A DNA stretch of 64,000 bases from Proteles cristata cristata (GCA_017311185.1 JAESUZ010003370.1:1-64000); one strand, 5' to 3'; positions 22,653 through 33,983 are shown, counted from the first letter of the stretch. Numbers and translations: made by a program. The notes: generated from the sequence alone by a model not told the origin.

Positions 22653-24035
22653 AACCCCAATACCTACAAAATTTGGTTTTTCTGATGGAAACATTCTGTG
22701 TGTTTTCAGTTTAGGACCCACAGCCTGACTTCACAGTCGACACAGTGTGTTCACCCGGCGTGTTCTCCTCTGAGTGGCGGGGCCGTGAGGTCTGGAGCCT
22801 ACCAGAGTTGACTTGATTACACAAGACAACACAATACACAAGGACACAGGGAGCTGACAATATCAGTGACATTATCAAGTGCTGTTCAGACATGTTCTAT
22901 CCCTTTTGACAACTCCAGTCTAATTTCATGCAAATAAGATACAGAAGATCACAGAGTGGACGAGAGCAGACTTACTGTTAGGGGTGCATTTTCACATGCA
23001 GATTTGAGGGGATGTTCAGGGACGCTCAGGTTCCTTCGAGGACTCCTGCGGTGGGGGGAAGAGGAAACAGGCTTGTCTTTCTGGGTGGCCCCGCTCAAAG
23101 GCATGTGGTGCCGAGATTGCTCCTAGACACAAGAAATCAGTTTGCCAGTGGAACAGTTCAGTTTTTTACAGTGAATTACATTCCTGCATTGCAGGAAGGC
23201 AAATTTTCCTTGATGCGGGATTTCTTAAACCTAGTTAGTATGCAATCTAGAATAAAGCAAAGAAGGGGTTTTGTTTTCTAAACATGGAAATGGGGCTCCG
23301 CACCGCACGGCATCCTGGAAGTCTGTGCGCTTGCCTCCGTTGTGGACGCCATTGCTCCAACGCCATTTTGGATCCCTCCATGGACGCCCACCTCAGAGCC
23401 AGTTTGCTGGTCAGAGAAGCAAACTGGTGCTCTCAAACACGGTCTGAGAACAGTCCACAGGCCCCAGAGCTGGTCTCTCAGCCTCCCTCTTTCTCCCCAT
23501 CTCTTCCTTCTTCCTCAAGAGTCAGAAAAAAGCCCTTGATTCCCAGAGGAGGATCGTGTGGCCAGAGCAGCTGCGCGGAGGGCAGGGCAGAAGGATGATG
23601 GCCCGGGCGGAGGCCACGGCCAGGGGAGAAACGGCAGGAGGCAAAGCCATTACTGACCTCTTCGAAGCTAAGAAGTGGCTTCTCGACACCGTGCATTCCC
23701 TCCTGAAACCTCAAAAAACCAGCCATGAGGGTCTCTCTGATCATCTGGTGGGACCCTGAGGCACGGAGAAGCCAGGAACAGCCACATTCACGCTTCAGGA
23801 AGTAGAAGTCATGGTCATCTTATATTTCAGACAGCTTCTCACGTGCTGTTTCTTCAAGCAAGCATTTCCTGGCCACCCCCCTGCCCCCGCCGTCAGAACC
23901 GGTGACGTGGACCCGGTGCCCCCTCGGAACCCCACGGGCCCGGCTGCTGTGATGCCCACATAGCCTCTGCTCTCCCCCTGGACTGTCGCTAAAGGCAGCA
24001 CAACGTGACTGCAAAGAATTTAGACCTAAAGCCAT
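22653..24035. other. Unique sequence, no gene seen
   Basis: About 1.4 kb. Open frames near 23284-23760 overlap on both strands without recognisable domains. Two gccatt-type YY1-like cores lie at 23348 and 23362. Confidence 0.45.
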
Positions 24036-24200
24036 TGCGCCTGGGTCTGAACCCCCTGCTCCACCAGCTGGTAATGGTGGGACATGGGGCACCTTGCTTA
24101 CCTTCTCTGTGCTCTTATTCTACAAAATGGGACAATAATGGTACCAACTCATATGGTGATTGTAGGTATTCAATGAGCAGACATTTGGAAGGCACTTAAA
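24036..24200 (+). mobile_element. MIR SINE
   Basis: Core-SINE order: gcctgggtctgaaccccctg (B-box side), the cttaccttctctgtgctctt block, then ctacaaaatgggacaataat and ggtattcaatgagcagacat. This is a typical mammalian MIR in sense orientation. Confidence 0.75.
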
Positions 24201-24242
24201 TCAGGTCGTGGTGCAGAGAAAGCATCAGATGGGTGTGAAACA

Positions 24243-24245
<3 letters not shown>

Positions 24246-24277
<32 letters not shown>

Positions 24278-24283
24278 GTGTGT
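24246..24283 (+). repeat. (GT)n microsatellite
   Basis: About 15 uninterrupted GT units followed by a ttgtgtgtc interruption. A likely length-polymorphic marker. Confidence 0.95.
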
Positions 24284-24359
24284 CAGGAAGGCACAGTGAG
24301 GCAACACAACAGGGACCGAGTCTGTACATTTGCTGCTTTGTCCCCAGGGTCGAGAGTGT

Positions 24360-24412
24360 CAAACACAGCACCTGCTGTAGTCAATGCTCAACAAATAGTG
24401 TTGAATGTTGAA
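24360..24412 (+). mobile_element. L2 terminal fragment
   Basis: cacagcacctgctgtagtca then tgctcaacaaatagtgttga corresponds to the last 50 bases of L2 (agtgcctggcacatag... ctcaataaatatttgttga). Confidence 0.5.
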
Positions 24413-24577
24413 CATTACTGTTCTCAGGTAGGTTTCATAGCAAAAGCTGTGTTTTTAGCTGCTATATTTACCCTGCTTCTCTGAAATGTCAAGATTTCCC
24501 TAACCATAGTGCTTAAAATGACAACATTTCCCTAGCTCCAAAGCTTAAAGCTCTAGCAGATGATTGGTATTCCAAAT

Positions 24578-25092
24578 GCATGTAGACTGTTATTCAGCAA
24601 AAAAGGAGAAGGAGCCATTGAGCCATGAAAAGACACACAAGGGCCTGAAGCATGTATTGCTGAGGGAAAGAAGCCAGTCTGAGAAGGCTCCATACTGTAC
24701 TGTTCCAACGCTATCACATTCCGGAAAAGACAGAACTAGTACAAGGGTCAGGGGTTGCTGGGGATGAGGGAGGAGGGAGAGAGGAACAGGCAGAGCACAG
24801 GATTTTTAGGGCAGCGAATCTCTTCTGAAGGATGCTAGAGTGGTGGACACGTGGAATTACGCATTTGGCAGAACCCGTAGAACTGAAAAACAGTGTTAAC
24901 CTTAACACACTGTAGACTCCTGTTAATAATAATGTATCAATATCAGTTCACCAATAATAATAAGCGTGCCACACTAATGCAAGTTTTTAGCATCAGGGGG
25001 CGTGGTCCAGAGACAGAGGAGGCCTGGGGTACTCTCTGATCTCTCTGTAAAAATTTTCCCTAATCCTATAACTGCTCTAAAACAAACTACTA
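24578..25092 (+). mobile_element. L1M 3' end, sense
   Basis: Well-preserved order: tattcagcaaaaaaggagaa (end of ORF2), agggaaagaagccagtctga, tgctagagtggtggacacgt, then aactgctctaaaacaaacta just before a SINE. Non-coding apart from ORF2 remnants. Confidence 0.75.
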
Positions 25093-25093
25093 A

Positions 25094-25259
25094 GGGGCAC
25101 CTGGGCGGCTCAGTTGGTTAAGCGTCTGACTTCGGCTCAGGTCATCATCTCATGGTTTGTGGGTTTCAGCCCCACATCGGGCTCTGTGCTGACAGCTCAG
25201 AGCCTGGAGCCTGCTTCAGATTCAGTGTCTCCCTCTCTCTGTGTCCCTTCCCTGCTAAT

Positions 25260-25302
<43 letters not shown>

Positions 25303-25350
25303 CTCTCTCTCAGAAATAAATAAAACATTAAAAACATTTTTAAAAAACTA
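25094..25350 (+). mobile_element. Felid Can-SINE with expanded CT tract
   Basis: The CT part includes about 20 perfect CT units (25260-25299), a potential length-variable microsatellite. Inserted in the A-rich end of the L1M copy; flanks aaactactaa and aaactataaa are similar. Confidence 0.93.
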
Positions 25351-25429
25351 TAAAATAAGATTTTAAAAAGCGTACGAGGCCATCCCCCCACCTCCCAACA
25401 GAGAAAAAAATGACAGGTGTTCACGCTCG

Positions 25430-25530
25430 TGAAGTTCAGGTAGTGTGCTCAGCGCTTTGTGCTGATCTCATTTAATCCCCCACAATGATTACAGCAGGTA
25501 GGATGCTCATTAAGTAGAAACCGAAAGACA
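25430..25530 (-). mobile_element. MIR fragment
   Basis: Antisense MIR core: gtgctcagcgctttgtgctg, then atctcatttaatcccccaca, then caggtaggatgctcatta. Confidence 0.7.
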
Positions 25531-25717
25531 GACACATCGTGAGTGTCCCTTCTGATTCTTTTCTTCCCAATCAGGAAGGGATTGTTTTCTTTATTTGACC
25601 ACTTCTTCTCCACTCTGAAACACAACATTCGTCTAACTCGGCCTCAAGTTCCTTTCGTACCACTTCTAGGACATGTCGCTTTTTAAACACATTTAAAAAG
25701 AACAACATATATGTATT

Positions 25718-25903
25718 TTCAAGTTTATTTATTTTGAGATCAAGAGCATGGGCAGAGCAGAGAGAGGGAGAGAGAATCCCAAGCAGGCTCTGTAGTGTCA
25801 GCTCAGAGCCCAACATGGGGCTTGATCCCACAAACTGTGAGATCATGCCCTGAGTCAAAATCAAGTGTCAACACTTAACCAACTGGGCCACCCAGGTGCC
25901 CCT
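25718..25903 (-). mobile_element. Felid Can-SINE, diverged
   Basis: Head complement aactgggccacccaggtgcc. The tail side atgtattttcaagtttattt and the short GA tract suggest an older copy. Confidence 0.88.
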
Positions 25904-27589
25904 AAAGAGAACAGTTTAAAGGAAGGAGAAAAAAGTAGTTTCTTTACAAAACATTCCAAGAGCACAAAGGAAGACCGAGGGAGTGGCCACAGGGACTATA
26001 TTCCAACTGAGTAGAATATTCTAGACACTGAGAAAGCAACTACTGGCTGTTTTATCCTAGGAAAAAATAGCAAAATACTGCTCAACGTACCCTTCTTCCT
26101 CTTCCATCTCCTCACAACTGTTCTGTTTCTGTCTATTTAGGGTAATATCCAATGTAATTACAGTGCCCTCAGTCATGCGTGAGATATGGATCGAGCACCA
26201 AGCAGCGGGCTAAGCACGGGGTGCAGAGCAGGGTGAGTGGCTTGTCTCCCCTTCCAGGCTCTACCCCTCGGGATACACCATCTTGCACACACAGTCTATT
26301 TGCCCATCTTCCCAGCCTCCCTTGAGGGCAGGCTACCTCTGAGTCTGAATAAATGCCCAATAAAACACATCACCAAGGGGTAATAGAAGATTCGTGACAC
26401 ATTAGAAGTGACCTTCCAACGTGCTCTTGATTTTAGAAGACCTGGCCCTTCAAGTAAGACTGGTGGCTGAGAGCTCTCCCTTGGCGTGTATTTCGGGGTG
26501 GAGGGGGAGCTTTTCCTTTTGCGAATCAATGGTGGTGGGTGCTCAGTGAGAATCTGTTAATCACGTCAGAGTGTTCGCTTATTCTCAGGATCCGGAGTCA
26601 TTTGGAGGTGAGGATGTTGGACATCCACGTCTTCCCTTATCAGACTCTGCGGAATCTTATCTCCATCTCCCCCGATGGGTTGAGGAGGCTCCACAGGGAG
26701 GGGACAGCTGGCTTCCTGCACGTGTTTACCGCTCTCCTGAGCTTCTCTGCAGCACTTTTTCTTCTGAGATGCCATCCATTGTTAGTCGTTGTGTAACACT
26801 TCCTGTCAGCGGGGCTGTTGTTTAAATAAGGCATTCCTGAAAATTACCTTCTCCCGACTGGGTTTTTTCACTTTCCGGATGGAGGAACTCGGACGTTTGA
26901 AGAGATCGTCCGAGGCATGAGGTCACTGGCCCGCTTGCAAAACCATATCAGTTTTCAACTTCGCCAGAAACGTTCCGTCGGGGGTAGGTCATCGCTCTGT
27001 GATAAAGCGTGTCAGTCTCTGTGGTTGTCAGAAGGTGCTGTGTTTGACAGAATGACTTGAACACACACCAACAAGGCACACAGGGTCCTTCAAACGTATG
27101 CAAAGGGCAGACAAGGTCCATTCAGGGCAGGGAGGCCACGGCCTGCCCACAAGTCCCCCCAAGGGTCCTGAGCTGGATGACACTCTCTGGTTAGGAGGAC
27201 TCCATCAAGAGCTTCCAGAAGCTCCCTGTGGCGTCCCCTTGGACCCCTCCCCACCACCTTTCCAGAGACCGGCTCTGAGCCTGCTGGTCCCTGGGTACGA
27301 CAGACTGTAAAACCTGTCCACTCCGGAGCTCTTCCCAGGTGCACCGTCTGGACACCCGGGGGGCGGGGCTCCAGGCACCTCCGAAATCGATCCTTCAGTG
27401 ATCTCTGATGAAGGCTAATGTTCTGGCAGAATCAGCTCGGCAGAACTCATTTTTCTTTCTTTCTCTTGAAAACGGTTCTTGCATCTGAGACAGAAAACAA
27501 CATATCCCCCCTCCTACAGTAACTACTGGAACCCAAATGTATCAGATAAACCAGTAGTTGAAACACTTTCTGGTTGCAGATCCCTGTAT
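25904..27589. other. Unique sequence with one L2 scrap
   Basis: About 1.7 kb. A probable antisense L2 end lies at 26190-26240 (gatcgagcaccaagcagcgg). Otherwise I see no repeat or exon; short frames at 26539-26834 overlap on both strands. Confidence 0.45.
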
Positions 27590-27678
27590 GATCTTAGACA
27601 GAACTCCCTGAACCCGCTGATCCCGTCTGATCTCGGAAGCTAAGCAGGGTGGGGCCTGGTTAGTACTTGGATGGGAGG
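27590..27678 (+). pseudogene. 5S rRNA pseudogene
   Basis: A stretch matching the middle of vertebrate 5S ribosomal RNA: ccctgaac at 27606, gtctgatctcggaagctaag at 27625-27644, then cctggttagtacttggatgg at 27655-27674. These cover the internal control region that TFIIIA and TFIIIC recognise: A box (agctaagcaggg), intermediate element and C box (tacttggatggga), with about one change. The first 15 bases are weakly conserved and the last 30 or so are lost or unrecognisable, so no complete 5S RNA could be made. There is no A-tail. It looks like a retroposed or dispersed 5S copy. Confidence 0.82.
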
Positions 27679-27759
27679 AAGAAGTGAGGACCCCAAAGAG
27701 CTTTGATTGTTTGTTTACTGGGATGCACTGCACTAGGAATTAAAACTGAGTGTTGTTTT

Positions 27760-27976
27760 TTAATCATTTTTTAAATGGTTACTTATCTTTGAGAGAGAGG
27801 GAGAGACAGAGTGTGAGCAGGGGAGGGGCAGAGAGGGGGAGACACAGAATCTGAAGCAGCTCCAGGCTCTGAGCTGTCAGCACAGAGCCTGGCATAGGGC
27901 TTGAACCCACGGATTGTGAGACCATGACCTGAGCTGAAGTCAGACGCTTAACCAACTGAACCATCCAGGAGCCCCT
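27760..27976 (-). mobile_element. Felid Can-SINE, full length
   Basis: Tail ttttttaaatggttacttat, GA tract 27791-27845, head complement actgaaccatccaggagcccc with decayed positions. Confidence 0.9.
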
Positions 27977-29092
27977 TCACTGTTTTTACAGTTTGCTTTA
28001 ATATAAAAGGGCCCCAATCCCATCTGCTCCTTTCCTTGCTAGCGGCGATGCACCCGTGTGCATTACACCAAATCACAACGACGTCCCCCACGGTTAGGGG
28101 GTCTTAGTTTTCTTTTTCCAACTGCCATCTGTGATTCCAGCACCCTGCAATCAAAGTCTGCATGTGCAAACATCTTCCTTAACACCATCACTCACGAACA
28201 GAGAAAGAAAGCTCACCTGCCCCTCAAGGGGACACGGAAGAACTCACGGCATCAGCACCGTGGAGCAGTGGCAGCGGCTGTGGTAACACAAAGCCCAAAA
28301 CCATACAGTCCGGCTGTGCCCTGAGGAAGCTGGCTGAGCCCCTGTGTAACTGGTTATACAGCCACCCAATCGTAGGGACACCGACTGAACTACTCTCCCC
28401 CCATGGGATTGCCGTGCAGTTTCGGTTGTAAATCACTTGGCCATAAATGTAAACATTATGCCTTGACGTTCCCTTCTCTTCCGTTGATCTGAGTATCCAC
28501 ACACACACCGGTACCGCAAAGTCTTCCTCTCCGCTGTTGCTTTGATTTACATGCTTGGCTTCTTACGAGTCCCTCCGCACAAGCATACTTTAGGACTCAT
28601 CCGACGATTGCTCAGGGATTATAATTAAACACCCCGCATGAGTAGGGCTTTCTCTCTTTGCCAGTAGATCTGTCTGAGGATGGAGAACGCAATTCAGAGT
28701 TCAAGTCATTTACGAATTTGTCCTGACCAGGGCTGTCTTTACGCAGGCTTCTAGTGTCTCCTTTTCCGTGTGTGCATAGCCTCAGTTCAGCCGGAGACAC
28801 GGGGAACGCCAGGGACCTCTCGTTCTCTTCTGAGTGTGCGTGCAGCCGTGTGCACATGCATGGCTTCAGGCCGGCAGAAGCGTGTGGGAGCTCACCAAGG
28901 TCCACTATGGCTGCTGTGTGTTCTTTGTTTCCCGGTTAAATTTCTGGTTAAACTGCTGGTCGCCGGTCCCCCCACCTCCCACCAGAACCATAGCCTCGGG
29001 CTAACTGGATGCTGGTTTTCTCATTCCTTTGCCTCTGGGCGTGCTCTCGTTTCTAGCAGTGCCCAGCAGCAGTCTCGGCTCCACATCATGCC

Positions 29093-29107
29093 ATCGCCCC
29101 CTGGTAG
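29093..29107 (-). promoter_or_regulatory. CTCF-like motif
   Basis: Minus strand reads ctaccagggggcgat, which matches 13 of 15 positions of the CTCF core ccasyagrkggcrsy as I remember it. CTCF is an insulator and loop-anchor protein. Occupancy cannot be known from sequence. Confidence 0.45.
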
Positions 29108-29312
29108 CAAAGGTTTCACGCCCCGATAGAGGCCCTGCACTGACAGAGCTGAGGGCTGGGGCCAGGACCAGTCCCAGGCTAAAGTGCCACATTCCCTAAC
29201 TGCTTTTACTCAAGGTTCGGTGGTTTTACTGAATAAACATCCCTCAATTTGTTGTATGCCTTTGGTGGATTTATAGTCTTGAAATGGTGATTTTTGACAA
29301 TTTTTTTCTAGT

Positions 29313-29335
29313 CTCCTCCTCCTCCTCCTCCTCCT
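29313..29335 (+). repeat. (CTC)n trinucleotide run
   Basis: About seven to eight CTC/CCT units in a pyrimidine-rich stretch. Confidence 0.9.
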
Positions 29336-29514
29336 TTCTTCTTCTCCCACGCGGGGTGAGCTTTGCCAAGCTCTTTCTTCTCATTGCACCATTATGGAAG
29401 TCCTGCGCCCAGCAATCTGTTTTAACAAGCCCTTTGTATTTTTCCAATGTCCACTAAAATTTGAGAACTAGTGCCAGAGATGAATTACCTTGTTGCTATC
29501 TAAACCGAAGTTTT

Positions 29515-29880
29515 CAACTTGTGCAGTAGACTATTCGCTCTCCTGTGCTCAAGAACAAGACCATCATTGCTCTTCCTTGAGCCTGCCTCCATTGGAAGGC
29601 CATCCCACTGGTTTTCCATCTGCCATGTTCTTCCCCTAGCTATTGGCATGACTCACTTCTTCACCTCCTTCAGAGTCTGGTCAAATCTCATCCCTCTCTT
29701 ACGACGTTATATGAAGTTGTAAGTTTTCTTATTTATTATGCTTATAATATTTGTGTGCCTCTCTGTACCGGACGGTATGCTCCAAAAGGCAGGCATCTTT
29801 GTCAGTTTGTTCACTGACTATCCCCGGTGCCTGAAACAGTCTCCAGAGTACAATAAATCGTTATCGAATGAGTGCATACA
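29515..29880 (+). mobile_element. L2 3' region
   Basis: L2 order: catgttcttcccctagctat, then gtctggtcaaatctcatccc, ctccaaaaggcaggcatctt, ccccggtgcctgaaacagtc and the end aataaatcgttatcgaatga. Confidence 0.7.
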
Positions 29881-30058
29881 GTACCAAGAAGTGTACCGTG
29901 AGAAGCAATGTTGGGTTTTTTTATGTAAGTTAGTGCCAAAGAAAAGGTTCAATTATTTCCCCAAGAATGGGATATTGTTGGAGTTTGGACTTCTTGGCTG
30001 AATCGTGGCAAAGTTGGGGAGGAAGAAGAGAAGGGACTGCAGATTATAGTCAGCTGTA

Positions 30059-30472
30059 TCATACCTCTGCATTCAGGAATCTCACTGTTTGGGTTGATTG
30101 TGCTCTTGGAGGCTGGTAATGCCAGACCGTCTTCTTTGTGATGCAGTTAGCGTCTGGTTGTAGGAAGAGGCCGCCTGAAGGCTCTGTATCTTCCCATCCT
30201 GAAGCCTTTTCTGTCGCCCCTTCTGAGAAAGCCACTAGTGATTCTGGATAGAAAGACACAGCCCCTTCTTGAGAGCTTTGCTTCGCTCTACTGTCTTCCA
30301 CCACTTGAATATTAGCATCATGATATCTGAGCTTGTGAAAGCAGAGTGATCGGATTGTGTCCCCATGACCAGCACATGTCTCCATGGCACTCAGTACTTT
30401 TTTCTCTGCCCACCTTTTGCTATTCTGTCTGGAAAGCTTGGATATTAAATCCTGTGTCATTTTATAAGTCAC
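30059..30472 (-). other. 138-codon open frame of unknown significance
   Basis: An uninterrupted ATG-to-stop frame in otherwise unique DNA. The predicted 137-residue product starts MTYKMTQDLISKLSRQNSKR, is hydrophilic, and shows no signal peptide, membrane segment, zinc-binding pattern or repeat that I recognise. It overlaps no transposon I can identify. On the minus strand, the 60 bases upstream are A-rich with no obvious promoter or splice acceptor. It could be chance, a fragment of an unrecognised old element, or a lineage-specific exon. I do not call it a gene. Confidence 0.2.
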
Positions 30473-30654
30473 TCCTTAAATTTTTTTTTCCTTAAAGAGC
30501 AAATGGGCTGTTTATTTTTTTCACGCATCCAACTCTCAAACCACTAATAATCAGCAACTGGTATAAATAGTGAAAGAATAAAATATTCTTATGTGAAATA
30601 TATATATAAAGTGAAATATAAAAAGTGAAAGAACAAAAGACAGACCAAAGTTTT

Positions 30655-30815
30655 TTTTTAACTTCTTATTTTGAAATAAAGATAGGCTCGCAAGAAGTTG
30701 TAAAAAATAGTATAGAGAAGTCCTTCATGCATGCCTACCCCCTTCTCCCCAGTGGTAACAGCATACAGAATGACAGTACATGGTCAGACCCAGGAAACTG
30801 ACATTGACAGAATAT
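30655..30815 (-). mobile_element. L1M 3' UTR fragment
   Basis: Antisense pattern ttttgaaataaagataggct, aagaagttgtaaaaaatagt, then tggtaacagcatacagaatg and aaactgacattgacagaata, as in common L1M 3' ends. Confidence 0.6.
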
Positions 30816-31409
30816 AATAATAAAACACTTAAGAGTAAATTTAACCAAGGAGGTGAAATTTCTCTGCTCTTAAAACCACAAAACATTGATGAAGGAAAGA
30901 AGAAGACACAAATAAATGGAAAGGCATCCCCTGTTCATGGACTGGAAGAGTTGATATTGCTTAACTGTCATCAATATCGCCATCTATAGATTCAATGCAA
31001 TCCGATCCATAGTTCAATGGCACTTTTGACAGAGGTTGAAAAAACAATCTTAAAATTTACATGGAGTCACAGAAGACCCCCAAAAACCAAAGTAATCCTA
31101 AGAAAGAAGAAGAAAGCAGGAGTCATCACATTTTCTGATTTTAAGCAATATGGTAAAGCTACAGTAATCCAAAGTGTGGTACTGGCCTAAAAACAGACCA
31201 CGAGCCCAATGGAACAGAATTGAGAGCCCAGAAATAAACCTAAATACATATATGGTCAACTAATATTTGACAAAGGAGCCAAGGATGCTTAATGGAGAAA
31301 AGACAGTTTCTGTAATAAATGGTGTTGGGGAAATTGGCTATTCACACGAACAAGAATGAAACTAGACTCCTATCTTACACATTCATAAAATTAAATCAAA
31401 ATGGATTAA

Positions 31410-31862
31410 CTTAACATTAAAAAATTTTTTTTTTCTTATAAATAGTTTATTGTCAGGTTGGTTTCCATATAACACCCAGTGCTCATCCCCACAAATGCCC
31501 TCCTCCATGCCCATCACCCCCCTTCCCCCAACATCCATCAGTCCTCAGTTTGTTTCTCAGCATTCAAGAGTCTCTCATGGTTTGCCTTTCTCCCTCTCCC
31601 CCACTATTTCCCCCCTACTTCTCCCACTTGGTCTTCCGTTAAGTTCCTCCTAATCCTCCTATACGTGCACACATATGATATTTGTCCTTCTCTGCCTGAC
31701 TTATTTCACTCAGCATAACACTCTCAAGGTCCATCCATGTTGCTACACATGGCCAGATTTCATTCTCTCTCATTGCCATGTAGTATTCCATCGTATAGAT
31801 AAACCACATCTTCTTGATCCATTCGTCCATTGATGGACACTTAGGCTCTTTCCATGTTTAAC
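31410..31862 (-). mobile_element. Younger L1 3' end inside older L1
   Basis: Flanked by tcaaaatggattaa at 31396-31409 and 31863-31876, an exact 14-base target-site duplication. It retains the last 63 codons of the reverse transcriptase protein (31639-31830, starting MDEWIKKMWFIYTMEYYMAM), matching the known ORF2p C-terminus. It extends further 5' than the copies at 1-302 and 914-1209. Confidence 0.88.
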
Positions 31863-31959
31863 TCAAAATGGATTAAAGACTTAAATGTAAGGCCTGAAAC
31901 AGAAAATTCCTAGAAGAAAATAGAAGAGAAAAACCTCCCTGACCTGGGTCTTGCCAATT

Positions 31960-32161
31960 CATTTAATGTTTATTTATTTTTGAGAGAGAAAGAGAGAGAG
32001 AGCTGGGAAGAGGCAGAGAGAGAGGGAGACACAGAATCTGAAGCAGGCTCCAGGCTCTGAGCTGTCAGCACAGAGCCCGATGCTGGGCTTGAACCCATGA
32101 ACCATGAGATCATGACCTGAGCCAAAGTCAGATGCCCAACCACTGAGCTACCCAGGTGCTC
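31960..32161 (-). mobile_element. Felid Can-SINE
   Basis: Splits the old L1 between the segments gggtcttgccaattcattta and cagcaatgattttaaagcac. The repeated gcaatgattt-like sequence is the probable duplication. Confidence 0.9.
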
Positions 32162-32351
32162 CAGCAATGATTTTAAAGCACAAGCATCAAAATAAAAAAT
32201 AAGCAAGTGGGACTACATCACTACAAAGCTTCTGGGCAGTAATAGAAACCATCAACAAAGTGAAAAGATAATCTACAGAATGGGAAGAAATATTCACGAA
32301 TCATATATCTGATAAGGGGTCAATATCTAAAATATATAAAGAACTCATCCA

Positions 32352-32554
32352 GGGTCAACCTGGCTAACTCCATCAGTTAAGCGTCTGACTTTGGCTCAGA
32401 TCACAATCTTGTGGTTTGTGAGTTTGAGTCCTGTGTCTGGCTCTCTGTTGTCAGCCTGCTTCGGATCCTCTGTCCCCTTCTCTCTCTGCGCCCCCACCCC
32501 CCATGCTCATGCTCATGCTCTGTCTCTAAAAAATAAATAAACGTTAAAAAAATT
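32352..32554 (+). mobile_element. Can-SINE, decayed head
   Basis: Flanked by aagaactcatcca at 32339-32351 and 32555-32567, a perfect 13-base duplication. The head is diverged (gggtcaacctggctaactcc), and the tail has a short catgct repeat. Confidence 0.92.
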
Positions 32555-33489
32555 AAGAACTCATCCAACTCAATAGCAAACAAAACAAAAAAAAAACAAA
32601 ACAAAAAAGCCCATATAATCCAATTGAAAAATAGAAAAAAGGGCCCGAATAGATATTTTTCCAGATAAGATACCCACATGGCCAACATGTGCAGGAAAGC
32701 ACGCCCAATATCACTGTCCTGAGGAAAATGCAAGCCAAAACCACAAAATCACACCTGTTAGATCGGCCATCATCCCAAAGACAAAAGACCACAGGTGCAG
32801 GCAAGGCTGTGGAGAGAAGAGAACCCTTGGGTACTGTTGGCAGAATGTAAATTGGTGCAGCCACTATCACAAACAGTATAGAAGATCCTCAAAAAGTTAA
32901 AAATAGAACTACCTTATGATCCAGCAATTCCTCTTCTGGGAATATATCCAAAGGAAACAAAAACACTAACTCAAAAAGATATCTGCACCCCCGTGTTCAT
33001 AGCAACATTGTTCACAATGGCCAAGATGCAGAGGAAACAACCTAAGTGTCCATCAATGGATGAATGGGTAAGGAAAATATATTATGTTTATATGTTATAG
33101 AATATTATTCAGCCATAAGAAAAGGAAGTACTGTCATTTGCAACAACATGGATGGACCTTGAGGGCCTTATGTGAAATGAAGTAAGTCAGACAAAGATGG
33201 ATACTGTATGATCTTACTTACATTTGGAATCTAAAAACAAACGAAACCCAAAAAACTAAACTCATTGAGAAAGAGACCAGAATTGTGATTCCCAGAGGCA
33301 GGGATGGAGGGTGGGGAGGGACACTGGGGGAAGGTGGTCAAAGGTATAAACCTGCAGTTATAAGAGGAATAGGAAGTAGGGATGTGACGTACTGCGTGAT
33401 GACTACAGCCGGCGCGGCTGTGCAGCACACATGATGTAGATCCTAAGTGTTCTCGGCACAAGGGGAGGTTTTATTCTTTCTTTTAAATT

Positions 33490-33700
33490 TATTTTGTTTT
33501 TAATTTTATTTTATCTATTTTTGAGAGAGAGAGAGAGAGCGAGCGAGCAGGGGAAGGGCACACAGAGAGAGAGAGTCCCAGGCAGGCTCCACCCCAGTAG
33601 CGCAGAGCACGATGCAGGGCTCGAACTCATGAAACGTGAGATCATGACCAAACTGAAACCAAGAGTCTGACGCTGAACAGACTGAGCCACCCAGGCGCCT
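33490..33700 (-). mobile_element. Felid Can-SINE
   Basis: Inserted in the old L1 3' UTR, which resumes with taaatttcttttcattgtgt. GA tract at 33523-33574, head complement gactgagccacccaggcgcc. Confidence 0.9.
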
Positions 33701-33983
33701 GTAAATTTCTTTTCATTGTGTCTAGGAGATGGTGGATGTTAACGAAGCGTACTGGGGTGGTCGTTCCGCGGGATCTGGGAGTCCAGCCTTCACGCTGCAC
33801 GCCTGCAGCACATAGTGGTGTGTGTCAGTTATACCAGTAAAACTGGAGGAAACAACAGACCGCTTTTTACAAGCACATATCTAAAGAAAAGCTTTACATG
33901 ATAACAGTCAAATTGTAGAAAACATTGGCTTTGGGTTTTATGCTTTTGTTTTTGTGATATCCATGATCTAATTAAGTGATACA

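Larger units (their letters stand above)
27977..29514. other. Unique sequence, no gene seen
   Basis: About 1.5 kb free of recognised transposons. A CTCF-like motif lies at 29093-29107 and a (CTC)n run at 29313-29335. Confidence 0.45.
30816..33856 (+). mobile_element. Old L1, 5'-truncated, with 3' UTR
   Basis: Sense ORF2 second half and 3' UTR, with three internal insertions plus one in the UTR. Blocks: gtaaatttaaccaaggaggt, atagattcaatgcaatccga, ataaacctaaatacatatat, tatgatccagcaattcctct, atgaatgggtaaggaaaata, ttgcaacaacatggatggac (end of ORF2), and finally a ccagtaaaactggagga end. Stops and frameshifts are frequent. Insertions: L1 3' end (31410-31862), SINEs at 31960, 32352 and 33490. Confidence 0.8.

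Noticed and set aside
31639..31830. A 63-codon reverse transcriptase frame as a gene
   Set aside because: It is the C-terminal tip of L1 ORF2 in a 5'-truncated copy without promoter, ORF1 or catalytic domains.
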